From: Oscillospiraceae bacterium
Lineage (GTDB): Bacteria; Bacillota; Clostridia; Oscillospirales; Ruminococcaceae
NCBI GenBank assembly: GCA_902363145.1
Contig: CABIZB010000003.1
Location: forward strand, 1 to 64,000
DNA length: 64,000 nucleotides
Direction: 5' to 3'
How positions within the stretch are numbered: the stretch's first letter is position 1; every line of letters begins with the position of its first letter. The notes beneath the pieces were generated by a model. The model worked only from the letters and a program-made list of their open reading frames with translations, searched no databases and was not told where the DNA came from. A program made the translations under genes and the position numbers. Positions 17,896 through 25,649 of the stretch are shown in pieces.

Positions 17896-19031
17896 TATCT
17901 TAACTCCGCATCATTTTGAAATCTTAATTCCCAAGCAAGCTGACCATCTAAGATCTGAGAATAAGTACGTTTTTCATTTTTTGTCATTGAAATGATTCTT
18001 ACATCATTTAAAAAGTCCTTACAACATTCAAGAATTTTATCTATGGCTTCCTTATTGTGAGTTGTTAAAAATAATTGTATATTAAATTTTTTACACATAA
18101 TAATCATCGCAGATAGAATTTTGCTGATTTGTGACGTGTGAAGAGAAGAATCAAATTCATCTATTAATAATAGACCATTTTGAGCACGGGGTATATCAGC
18201 AAAAACTGAAATTGCTAATTTAAGACCATCACCAAAAATTGATATTGGTAGAGATTTATTATTGCTTGAACTTGCAATTTTATAGATGACTTTATCACTT
18301 TCCTGATCTGCGAAAATTTGTGTTATTTCTTTGTCAAATTGTTGCAATACACTAATCAAGTCATTATATAATTTTTTATTTTCAATAATGTCTGACAAGT
18401 TAATTTCTTCTCGAATATATTTATAGGGATAATGAAATATAGTATTAAAAAATGAAATTTTATCACCACCGCCCATAATAACTGGAGAAAAGTCATAGAA
18501 ATTATCTTCAAATGGTTTCGTGTCATTAATTTTAATCCTTGTGTATGAATGTATTGCATTTATAATTATATCATCAATTTCTTGTTTTGTATCCTGTGAT
18601 ATACTATCACCTATATTTTTATACCTTATATTGTTGTATAAACGTCTATATGATAATTTATCAATTCCTTTAATATCCCTCATCATAAGTGATTCAGGAC
18701 TTGATGAATAAGAAAAAATAACATTGTTAATTTGATTTTTTGAATCTTTAAAAGAAATCTCTATCTCATTTTCGGTATTATTAATATCGAAAAGGCATTC
18801 TAAATCATAGCAGGGATTAAGGTTTCCTCGTATAGATCTTCTCGTTATATTTGTATTTAACCATTTTGTAGTTTGATTGATTGCAGAAAATGTGTTTAAT
18901 ACTTCTAACACACTGGTTTTACCGCAATTATTATCGCCAAGTAAAATGTTTATATCAGCTAAATCTTCAATTTCAAAATTACGCAAGCTACGATAACCAT
19001 TAACTTTTAATTGAGTAATATGTCGAGCCAA
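17895..19031 (-). CDS. AAA15/21-type ABC ATPase of the defence pair (AriA-like)
   Basis: A 378-residue SMC/ABC-like ATPase: LKVNGYRSLRNFEIEDL at the start, Walker A LLGDNNCGKTS (32-40), Walker B NGLLLIDEFDSSLH (about 285-297) and the switch LFLTTHNKEAID. It has no nuclease domain of its own, unlike OLD proteins. The start is set at TTG 19031, seven bases after AGGAGG; the upstream ATG at 19088 lies before the predicted transcription start. In PARIS the ATPase senses a phage-encoded trigger and holds, then releases, the TOPRIM toxin. The neighbouring IS, mobilizable element and tRNA suit a horizontally acquired defence island. Confidence 0.7.
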   Translation of the reverse strand: MARHITQLKVNGYRSLRNFEIEDLADINILLGDNNCGKTSVLEVLNTFSAINQTTKWLNTNITRRSIRGNLNPCYDLECLFDINNTENEIEISFKDSKNQINNVIFSYSSSPESLMMRDIKGIDKLSYRRLYNNIRYKNIGDSISQDTKQEIDDIIINAIHSYTRIKINDTKPFEDNFYDFSPVIMGGGDKISFFNTIFHYPYKYIREEINLSDIIENKKLYNDLISVLQQFDKEITQIFADQESDKVIYKIASSSNNKSLPISIFGDGLKLAISVFADIPRAQNGLLLIDEFDSSLHTSQISKILSAMIIMCKKFNIQLFLTTHNKEAIDKILECCKDFLNDVRIISMTKNEKRTYSQILDGQLAWELRFQNDAELR

Positions 19032-19078
19032 TTGTACTCCTCCTAAAAACTTTAAAACGAAAAAGCATGTACATATAT

Positions 19079-19107
19079 ATAATAGCACATTTTATTCAAA
19101 TAATCAA
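19079..19107 (-). promoter_or_regulatory. Sigma-A promoter of the ATPase/TOPRIM operon
   Basis: On the minus strand TTGATT (19107-19102), 17-bp spacer, TATTAT (19084-19079). A start near 19072 gives a leader of about 40 nt before the TTG start at 19031. Confidence 0.6.
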
Positions 19108-19208
19108 TAAATATTCAAATTTTTTGTTTGTCTCTAGTTTGAAATTGTTATAATTAAGAGCATTGATGAAAACTAAAGTGGGTTATAAAGTGGGTTATTT
19201 TAAAAAGC

Positions 19209-19243
19209 AAAAACCACGCAAACGGTTTGTTTACGTGGTTTTT
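19209..19243 (-). terminator. Intrinsic terminator of tRNA-Arg
   Basis: AAAAACCACG/CGTGGTTTTT arms placed 3 nt beyond the CCA end of the minus-strand tRNA gene, with U-rich tails on both strands. Confidence 0.65.
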
Positions 19244-19245
19244 AT

Positions 19246-19322
19246 TGGTGCGCTGCAAGGGACTCGAACCCCTGACCTACTGGTTCGTAGCCAGTCACTC
19301 TATCCAGCTGAGCTAGCAACGC
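19246..19322 (-). tRNA. tRNA-Arg (anticodon ACG)
   Basis: The minus strand folds as a full cloverleaf: acceptor GCGTTGC/GCAGCGC, D-arm AGCTCAGCTGGATAGAG, anticodon arm with CTACGAA loop (anticodon ACG), T-arm with GGTTCGAGTC, discriminator A and encoded CCA (19248-19246). Its 3' end points left, toward the AT-rich defence genes and mobile elements, the usual orientation for an integration site. Confidence 0.95.
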
Positions 19323-19475
19323 ATTGCTTTATTCAGCTTTATTATTATATCACTTCTATTCTCACTTGTCAAGTGTTTTTTCAAAAAAAATAAAAATTTC
19401 CCTGCGATGTGATTATTTTTCCAAGATAAGTCAATATTACTGACAGATTAAACATGACGGAAAGGAACCTGTATT

Positions 19476-20102
19476 ATGAAAAAGAACTACATAGCATCTG
19501 ACTCGGCTGTTATTGCGGCGATAATGGCAATATCTCTTCTTATAAGCGGCATATTCACCGCAGTTTCATCGGAAAAGCACATTGAAGAAAGCCTGGTGCG
19601 CCTGCATATACTTGCAAATTCTGACAGCGAGCTTGACCAGCAGCTAAAGCTCAGGGTGAGGGACGCCGTTCTTGCATCGTCAGATGAGCTGTTTGAACCA
19701 TATTCATCTTCCGAGGAAGCAGAAGAGGCGCTGTCCGGCCAGCTTGATAAGATAAAAGCCATTGCCGACAGCACACTTGCGGAAAACGGCTGCGATGACA
19801 GAACAGTCTGCGAGATAACCTCTATGGACATCGACAGACGTGAATACGGGGAATATACCGTCCCCGCAGGCAGATACACCGCCCTCAGGATAACCATAGG
19901 CGAGGGAAAGGGTCACAACTGGTGGTGTGTGATGTATCCCCCGCTGTGTGTGCCGTGTGCGGGAGTGGATATGACCGATGAGGAGATAATGGAAAAATAC
20001 GGCGGAGAGCTTACCGATGAGGATATTGAGCTGCTCACCGAGGAAGGGTATAAGCCGAGGCTTTATATTGCGGAGCTTATAGGCGGGCTGCTGGAAAAAT
20101 GA
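19476..20102 (+). CDS. spoIIR: Stage II sporulation protein R
   Basis: A 208-residue SpoIIR homologue. In Bacillus and Clostridium this forespore protein is exported and signals SpoIIGA to process pro-sigma-E in the mother cell. It has an N-terminal hydrophobic segment (about 10-30) for export, the hallmark LVRLHILANSDSELDQQLKLRVRDAV (in parts, about 40-65), and GKGHNWWCVMYPPLCVPC near 150. Length is normal and all motifs are intact. It starts at ATG 19476 after GGAAAGGAA. Many cultured ruminococci are not known to form spores, so the gene is of interest for hidden sporulation ability. It stands alone here. Confidence 0.92.
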   Translation: MKKNYIASDSAVIAAIMAISLLISGIFTAVSSEKHIEESLVRLHILANSDSELDQQLKLRVRDAVLASSDELFEPYSSSEEAEEALSGQLDKIKAIADSTLAENGCDDRTVCEITSMDIDRREYGEYTVPAGRYTALRITIGEGKGHNWWCVMYPPLCVPCAGVDMTDEEIMEKYGGELTDEDIELLTEEGYKPRLYIAELIGGLLEK

Positions 20103-20130
20103 TGGGAAGAAGCACTTCATTAAAAAGTTC

Positions 20131-20906
20131 GCACAAATAAGATCAAGGTAAAGGGTTTAGGTCAAGCCTTTTTCCCGAAAGGCTTGCGGGTGTCCAGAGG
20201 GCAGAGCCATCTGGTCGCTGTCCGCAGACAGCGAAATCCGTTCGCCTGTGGTTCAAGTAAGCAAAATAAAAGCCGACTGACTAAAAAATTTCCAAAGCCG
20301 CCTGCACTTTGAGTTCAAAAAGCAAGCAAAATGTACGTTTTATCTCAGATAATCTAAAATCTATTTCATGCAGGCGGCTTGAAACCAAGAGATGTTCCGT
20401 CAGGAACGTCGATTTTGGTTTCCGCTGTAAGGCGCAGGTACGGACATATCTACAACTCAATTTTATTTGTCCGTACCATGCAAAGGAAACACCTAAGGGA
20501 AGAGGGGGGGAAGTAAAACCCTACAAAAGCGGGCATTCACTTGTGCCGCCGTCGGCACATATTCTCTCCTACGGTTTCTCCATGCCTTGCAAAAGGCAAG
20601 CACTCATCTCTTCCCTACCCTCTCACCCCCACCAAGCCCGCTTTTACCGTTGTGTTTTATCCTTTTTATTTGTCTCCTGTATTGAATATTGTTTCGTACC
20701 TTTCACCGTCGCCCCTCTCATTTGCGGTCTAGCGTTTCGATATAGAGTATCTGCTGTTTGTTTTGCTTAACTCTGCGGTGAGGATTGGGTATATTGTTTA
20801 TTGTGTCTTAAATTTTCATCTTTAGTTTACCATTGCAGTAAGGATGACCAGATGGCTCTGCCCTCAGTGGACATCCTAAACCCTTTACCTTTGTGCTTAT
20901 TTGTGC
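20131..20906. repeat. Nested inverted-repeat array, candidate structured RNA or element
   Basis: Outer arms of about 60 bp: 20131-20216 (GCACAAATAA...GGTAAAGGGTTTAGG...GGGCAGAGCCATCTGGTC) and its complement at 20846-20906; the left arm carries an extra 28-nt hairpin. Inside lie CGCTGT/ACAGCG (20216-20233), GCCGCCTGCA/TGCAGGCGGC (20297, 20369), AAACCA/TGGTTT with GTTCC/GGAAC (20382-20421), GGTACGGACA/TGTCCGTACC (20437, 20468), AAAAGCGGGC/GCCCGCTTTT (20525, 20636) enclosing TGTGCCG/CGGCACA, and TGCCTT/AAGGCA. Such dense nesting is not expected by chance and marks a structured RNA or a compound miniature element. Confidence 0.65.
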
Positions 20907-20940
20907 TGAATTTTTAAAATTCCCCTCTATCACAACCTGC

Positions 20941-20969
20941 GGTCAGACTTTCGGGTCTGACCTTTTTTT
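20941..20969 (+). terminator. Strong intrinsic terminator
   Basis: GGTCAGAC-TTTCGG-GTCTGACC followed by seven T. It insulates the lysR promoter from upstream transcription, including anything made from the 20131-20906 array. Confidence 0.8.
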
Positions 20970-20990
20970 CTGTCAACTTTTCCGTGACTA

Positions 20991-21019
20991 TAGACAAACG
21001 TAAAAAAATAGGTTATAAT
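20991..21019 (+). promoter_or_regulatory. Sigma-A promoter of the lysR-type gene
   Basis: TAGACA (20991-20996), 17-bp spacer, TATAAT (21014-21019); start expected near 21026, giving a 70-nt leader. Confidence 0.6.
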
Positions 21020-21096
21020 GTAATATGCACAAAAATATATGTCACCCTGTAAAATTTGCATACCTGTCACTGTGACGGTCTGAAAGGAATGGTAGG

Positions 21097-22026
21097 ATGA
21101 ATCTCCAGCATCTGAAATATATGGTCGAGGTGGAGCGTGTAGGCTCCATTACCAAGGCTGCCGCCAATCTTTTTATGGGTCAGCCCAACCTCAGCAAGGC
21201 TATAAAGGAAGTTGAAAACGAGATTGGCATAACCGTTTTCAAGCGAAGCGCCAAGGGCGTTTTTCCCACTGAAAAGGGCGCTGAATTTCTGGAATACGCC
21301 AAAACTATACTGGTGCAGATGGAAAAGATCGAGGGACTTTACAAGCCAGAGCTTACCGATACTATACGCTTCGGCATATCTGTCCCCAGAGCTACGTATA
21401 TCACCCACGCTTTCACCTCATTCGTCAACGAGCTTGACCCCGCAAAGCGGATCTCCATTGATTTCCGTGAGACAAATTCCATGGACGCTATCAGCAACGT
21501 GTGCGACAGCACCAGCAACCTCAGCGTTATCCGCTACAATATGGATAACGAGGAATATTTCATGTCGCTGCTCAGCGAGAAAAATCTCCGCCATGAGATT
21601 ATACTCAAATTCAATTACCGCCTGATACTCTCAGCGGACAATCCCCTTGCAAAAAGCGATGATATTTCGGAAAGTGAGCTTTCGGAATATATTGAGATAA
21701 TCCACGGCGACTATGAGATACCATACATCTCATCGGGATATATCCGCAAAAATGACAGCGGAGCTGTTCACAGGAGAATATACGTATATGAGCGTGGAAG
21801 CCAGTTTGACCTGCTCACTGATGTGGACAACACCTTTATGTGGGTCTCTCCCATGCCCGAGGACACGCTGAAGCGCTTTAATCTGGTGCAGAAAAAATGT
21901 CGTGAAAGCATCAAGCAGTATGCTGATATCCTGATATATCCCTCCTCATACCACATTTCCGAGTATGACGAGGCGTTCATAAACAAGCTTTACAAAATGC
22001 GTGACCAGGTTGCGGCTGCGCTGTGA
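21097..22026 (+). CDS. LysR-family transcriptional regulator
   Basis: A 309-residue LysR-type regulator: N-terminal winged helix-turn-helix (residues 1-62; MNLQHLKYMVEVERVGSITK, AAANLFMGQPNLSKAIKEVE) followed by a two-lobed ligand-binding domain (about 90-300). The ATG at 21097 is preceded by AAGGAATGG. The cardiolipin synthase gene begins 17 bp after its stop, so the two are probably cotranscribed. The ligand is unknown; LysR regulators usually control a nearby gene. Confidence 0.88.
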   Translation: MNLQHLKYMVEVERVGSITKAAANLFMGQPNLSKAIKEVENEIGITVFKRSAKGVFPTEKGAEFLEYAKTILVQMEKIEGLYKPELTDTIRFGISVPRATYITHAFTSFVNELDPAKRISIDFRETNSMDAISNVCDSTSNLSVIRYNMDNEEYFMSLLSEKNLRHEIILKFNYRLILSADNPLAKSDDISESELSEYIEIIHGDYEIPYISSGYIRKNDSGAVHRRIYVYERGSQFDLLTDVDNTFMWVSPMPEDTLKRFNLVQKKCRESIKQYADILIYPSSYHISEYDEAFINKLYKMRDQVAAAL

Positions 22027-22042
22027 TGAAAGGAAGCAGAGC

Positions 22043-23593
22043 ATGAGCAGTATCAAAATAAACTGGCGCCGCCTGATAGTCAACCGTATCCTCATAACAG
22101 CGGTGGCACTTATAGTTCAGGCTGCATGGATAGTGGTGAGCATTTTTGCTCTGGCGGAATATTCCCAGCCCATGAGCATTTTGCTGCGAATTATCAGCTT
22201 AGTGGCGGTGCTTTTCATTATCGGCAAGGAAGACAACTCCTCCTATAAGATAGTCTGGATAATACTTATAATGCTGCTGCCGTTCTTTGGCGGCATACTG
22301 TACATCTTTGCGGGCAACAAAAAGCCCTCAAAGCACATGAATATGCAGATAAACAACACTAAGGAAAAATATCTCACCCTGCTGGAGGACTCCCCTGCCG
22401 CAGATGAGCTGGAACGCAGGAACAAGCGTGTCAGCGGCATATGCAGCTATGTTCGCAGCAAAAGCGGATATCCCGTTTATTCGGGCACGGAAGTCACATA
22501 TTACCCTTTCGGCGAGCGTATGTTTGAGGACATGATGAAAGCTATCAAAAAGGCGGAGCATTTCATTTTCATTGAGTATTTCATTATCCGCCCGGGCGTT
22601 ATGTGGAACAGTATGCTTGAGGTTCTGGTGCAGAAAGCAAACGAAGGCGTGGAGATAAAGATAATCTACGATGATATGGGCTGCGTGGCTCTGCTCCCTC
22701 CGGGATATTTCAAGCAGCTGGAAAAGCTCAGCCCCAACATCAAGTGCATGGCGTTCAACCCTGTTGTGCCGTTCCTGTCGCTGGTGATGAACAACCGTGA
22801 CCACAGAAAAATCCTTGTTGTGGACGGTCACACTGGCTTTAACGGCGGCATAAATCTGTCGGACGAGTACATCAACGTCACATCGCCCTACGGCACATGG
22901 AAAGACACTGGCGTTCGCCTGAGAGGCGACGCTGTTATCAATCTGACGGAGATGTTCATGGAAATGTGGCACACGTTCCGTGACACAGACGCAAAGGTGG
23001 ATATGGAAAAATACTCTCCCTCACTTTACGGTCCCGAATATCACTCGGACGGATTTATCCAGCCTTTTTACGACTCTCCGCTGGACGATGAGACCATCAG
23101 TGCCAACGTTTATGCGGACATAGTAAACTGCGCTCAGGACTATGTTTATATCTTCACCCCCTACCTTATCCTTGACGACACCATGAAAAATGCTCTTTGC
23201 CTTGCCGCAAAGCGTGGCGTTGACGTAAGGATAGTCACCCCGGGAATACCCGATAAAAAGTTAATCTACCGCCTGACCCGTGCAAACTACAAGCCTCTGC
23301 TTAAAGCGGGGGTAAGGATATATGAATACACCCCCGGATTTATTCACGCAAAAAGCTTTGTGAGCGACGACAAGATAGGCGTGGTGGGAACCATAAACTT
23401 AGACTACAGAAGTCTGTTCCTGCACTTTGAGTGCGGCACGCTTATGTATGGCAGCAGTGCTGTGGAATCCCTGAAAAAAGACCACATAACCACAATGGAC
23501 CAGAGCAGAGAGATAACCCTTGACAATATCAGGGACTATTATCACGGCACCATGTTTGACGCTCTGCTGAGAGTTATCGCTCCTCTGCTGTAA
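22043..23593 (+). CDS. cls: Cardiolipin synthase
   Basis: A 516-residue phospholipase-D-superfamily enzyme that condenses two phosphatidylglycerols to cardiolipin at the membrane. It has two N-terminal transmembrane segments (about 10-35 and 45-95, with the usual short loop), then two HKD motifs: HRKILVVDGHTGFNGG (near 254) and HAKSFVSDDKIGVVGTINLD (near 435). ATG 22043 follows AAAGGAAG; upstream in-frame codons have no ribosome site and overlap lysR. The stop codon TAA is shared with the target duplication of a miniature element that follows at once. Confidence 0.93.
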   Translation: MSSIKINWRRLIVNRILITAVALIVQAAWIVVSIFALAEYSQPMSILLRIISLVAVLFIIGKEDNSSYKIVWIILIMLLPFFGGILYIFAGNKKPSKHMNMQINNTKEKYLTLLEDSPAADELERRNKRVSGICSYVRSKSGYPVYSGTEVTYYPFGERMFEDMMKAIKKAEHFIFIEYFIIRPGVMWNSMLEVLVQKANEGVEIKIIYDDMGCVALLPPGYFKQLEKLSPNIKCMAFNPVVPFLSLVMNNRDHRKILVVDGHTGFNGGINLSDEYINVTSPYGTWKDTGVRLRGDAVINLTEMFMEMWHTFRDTDAKVDMEKYSPSLYGPEYHSDGFIQPFYDSPLDDETISANVYADIVNCAQDYVYIFTPYLILDDTMKNALCLAAKRGVDVRIVTPGIPDKKLIYRLTRANYKPLLKAGVRIYEYTPGFIHAKSFVSDDKIGVVGTINLDYRSLFLHFECGTLMYGSSAVESLKKDHITTMDQSREITLDNIRDYYHGTMFDALLRVIAPLL

Positions 23594-23754
23594 GAACCCG
23601 TCTTCACAAGCATATGCGCACGTCTTTTCGGCAAATTTTGCCGCAGACTGCGTTAAAAATCCTTGCCGGGCGAAAGCCCGCCTGCGGATTTTTGCCTACT
23701 CTGCAACAAAATTATGCTCGAAAATCCGCACACATTTCTTATGAAGACAGGTTC
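23594..23754. mobile_element. Miniature inverted-repeat element, copy C (IS5-type ends)
   Basis: 161 bp, nearly identical to the copy at 3777. The flanking target duplication is TAA (23591-23593 and 23755-23757), and the left one is the stop codon of cls. It therefore lies exactly between cls and the next gene and forms the 3' end of the cls message, where its hairpins could act as a terminator or stabiliser. Confidence 0.85.
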
Positions 23755-23787
23755 TAACATTATAGGATGAAAGGAAAGAAGGATAAA

Positions 23788-25038
23788 ATGGAAAGAAATA
23801 ACAAAAAACGTCTGCTGGCGTTTATACCTTACCTGGCGCTCACTGCGCTGGCAGTGCTGGGAATAATCAACATCAAATGGCTCATAAACGTGTTGGCGGG
23901 ACTGTGGAACATTCTCTCGCCGCTGGTCATTGGCTGTGCAATGGCATATGTGCTGAATCTTATCATGCGCAAGCTTGAAAAGCTGTATTTCCCCAAGTCG
24001 GAAAAGAGGATAGTACAAGCCACAAAGCGGCCTGTATGCCTTGTATTGTCGCTGCTGCTCGTATTTATCCTGCTGGGGCTGGTAATTGGTCTCATAGTCC
24101 CCGAGATAGTGAATATCTTCGTTGTAATGGGCGAAACTCTCCCCGTTTACGGTGAGAAGATACGCAAGCTGCTGATGGAATATGACAGCCAGCTGCCTGT
24201 GGTGGGCGACTATATCGAAGAATATCTGCAAAACGGCGGAATAGACTGGAACACCATTCTTGCAAAGGCTGTGGAATTTGCCAAGAACGGCGTAGGCGGA
24301 CTTCTAACCTCCACCATAAGCGTAGTGGCATCGGTAGTTGGCGGAGTGGTCAACTTCTTCATCGGGCTGATATTTGCCATATACATTCTTTACAACAAGG
24401 AAAAGCTTGCAAGCCAGATGAGCAGGCTCATGAAAAGCTATATGAAGCCCGAAAATTCCGCCCGCCTCACCTATTTTTGCTCAACGGCGGACAAGTGCTT
24501 TTCAAGCTTTATAGTTGGTCAGTGCACGGAAGCTGTCATACTTGGAGTTCTCTGCGCACTGGGCATGGCGATACTCAGGATACCATATGCCAGCACCATA
24601 GGAACGCTTATCGGCGCAACAGCGCTTATCCCCATTGTGGGCGCATACATAGGCGCTATAGTCGGAGCGCTTATGATACTGGTGGTTGACCCCATCAAGG
24701 CGCTGTGGTTCGTTATTTTCCTTGTTATTCTCCAGCAGGTGGAGGGAAATGTTATTTACCCCAAGGTAGTAGGCTCGTCGATAGGTCTCCCGGGAATGTG
24801 GGTGCTGGCGGCTGTTACCGTAGGCGGAGGACTGGGAGGTATCCCCGGAATGCTCTTTGGAGTTCCCGCTGCTGCCACCGTTTACAAGCTTTTACAGAAC
24901 GATGTGAGAAGACGTGAACGGGCTGCTGCGGAAGAAGATCACGAGGCAGAGGAAGCACCTCAGGCAGAAAATAACACGGAAAATGAACAGTCGGGCAGTC
25001 ATTCCGACAGTCACTCCGACAACAGCTCAGTTACTTGA
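23788..25038 (+). CDS. AI-2E family (PerM/YtvI-type) membrane permease
   Basis: A 416-residue integral membrane protein of the AI-2E transporter family, whose members export small molecules or act as ion antiporters; substrate unknown. It has the typical pattern of two to three N-terminal membrane helices, a large loop (about 90-170), and C-terminal helices containing IPYASTIGTLIGATALIPIVG and the glycine-rich ILQQVEGNVIYPKVVGSSIGLP, a family signature. The tail after residue 375 is polar and repetitive (EEDHEAEEAPQAENN; SGSHSDSHSDNSS). ATG 23788 follows GGAAAGAAGG; ATG 23767 lacks a ribosome site. Confidence 0.82.
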   Translation: MERNNKKRLLAFIPYLALTALAVLGIINIKWLINVLAGLWNILSPLVIGCAMAYVLNLIMRKLEKLYFPKSEKRIVQATKRPVCLVLSLLLVFILLGLVIGLIVPEIVNIFVVMGETLPVYGEKIRKLLMEYDSQLPVVGDYIEEYLQNGGIDWNTILAKAVEFAKNGVGGLLTSTISVVASVVGGVVNFFIGLIFAIYILYNKEKLASQMSRLMKSYMKPENSARLTYFCSTADKCFSSFIVGQCTEAVILGVLCALGMAILRIPYASTIGTLIGATALIPIVGAYIGAIVGALMILVVDPIKALWFVIFLVILQQVEGNVIYPKVVGSSIGLPGMWVLAAVTVGGGLGGIPGMLFGVPAAATVYKLLQNDVRRRERAAAEEDHEAEEAPQAENNTENEQSGSHSDSHSDNSSVT

Positions 25039-25111
25039 CAAAAATCTCTCGCTATGGTATAATTAAGCAAATTCAGGCAGAATTTCTGCCTATTCTGAAA
25101 GGAAAACTGAA

Positions 25112-25585
25112 ATGGTTATTATTGAAATGGAAAACGGCAAGCAGATCAAGCTTGAGCTTTATCCCGATGTTGCACCCATCACTGTTGAGAACTTTGAAAA
25201 GCTCGTTAAGCAGGGCTTTTATGACGGACTTATCTTCCACAGAGTTATCAGCGGCTTTATGATACAGGGCGGCTGCCCCGACGGCACAGGCATGGGCGGT
25301 CCAGGCTGGCATATCAAGGGCGAATTTGCAGCCAACGGCGTAAAGAACGACCTGAAGCACACAAGAGGCGTTATCTCCATGGCACGTGCTCAGATGCCCG
25401 ACAGCGCAGGCTCCCAGTTCTTTATCATGCACGAGGACGCACCTTACCTTGACGGTCAGTATGCGGCTTTCGGAAAGGTTATCGAGGGCATGGACGTTGT
25501 TGATGAGATCGCTGACACTGAGACTGATTACAGCGACAGACCTGTTAAGGAACAGAAGATGAAGAGAGTTTATATTGCTGACTGA
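25112..25585 (+). CDS. ppi: Cyclophilin-type peptidyl-prolyl isomerase
   Basis: A compact 157-residue cyclophilin without signal peptide, so a cytoplasmic prolyl isomerase assisting protein folding. Visible motifs are VENFEKLVKQGFYDGLIFHR, VISGFMIQGGCPDGTGMGGPG, GVISMARAQMPDSAGSQFFI and YLDGQYAAFGKVIEGMDVVD; the catalytic Arg lies in FHRV. The ATG follows GAAAGGAAAA. It is a monocistronic gene ended by a strong hairpin. Confidence 0.93.
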   Translation: MVIIEMENGKQIKLELYPDVAPITVENFEKLVKQGFYDGLIFHRVISGFMIQGGCPDGTGMGGPGWHIKGEFAANGVKNDLKHTRGVISMARAQMPDSAGSQFFIMHEDAPYLDGQYAAFGKVIEGMDVVDEIADTETDYSDRPVKEQKMKRVYIAD

Positions 25586-25602
25586 TATAAGCTTTAAATA
25601 AC

Positions 25603-25638
25603 AAAACGGCGGCACCGAAAAATCGATGCCGCCGTTTT
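25603..25638. terminator. Bidirectional intrinsic terminator
   Basis: AAAACGGCGGCA/TGCCGCCGTTTT arms of 12 bp around a 12-nt loop, serving the cyclophilin gene on the plus strand and iorB on the minus strand. Confidence 0.85.
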
Positions 25639-25649
25639 ACTATATTATT

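Larger units (their letters stand above)
20103..21096. other. Gene-free region of nested inverted repeats, then the lysR promoter
   Basis: About one kilobase with no frame that looks like a gene; a 153-codon frame at 20309-20770 has no ribosome site and cuts through several hairpins. The region consists of an outer inverted repeat with many internal hairpins (20131-20906), a strong intrinsic terminator (20941-20969) and the promoter of the LysR gene (20991-21019). Confidence 0.7.

Noticed and set aside
19163..19393. 76-codon frame containing GTRTPDLLVRSQSLYPAELATH
   Set aside because: This peptide is the well-known false translation of the opposite strand of a tRNA gene; it covers the tRNA-Arg at 19246-19322.
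20309..20770. 153-codon plus-strand frame
   Set aside because: No ribosome site, no domain, and it runs through several inverted repeats of the structured array.
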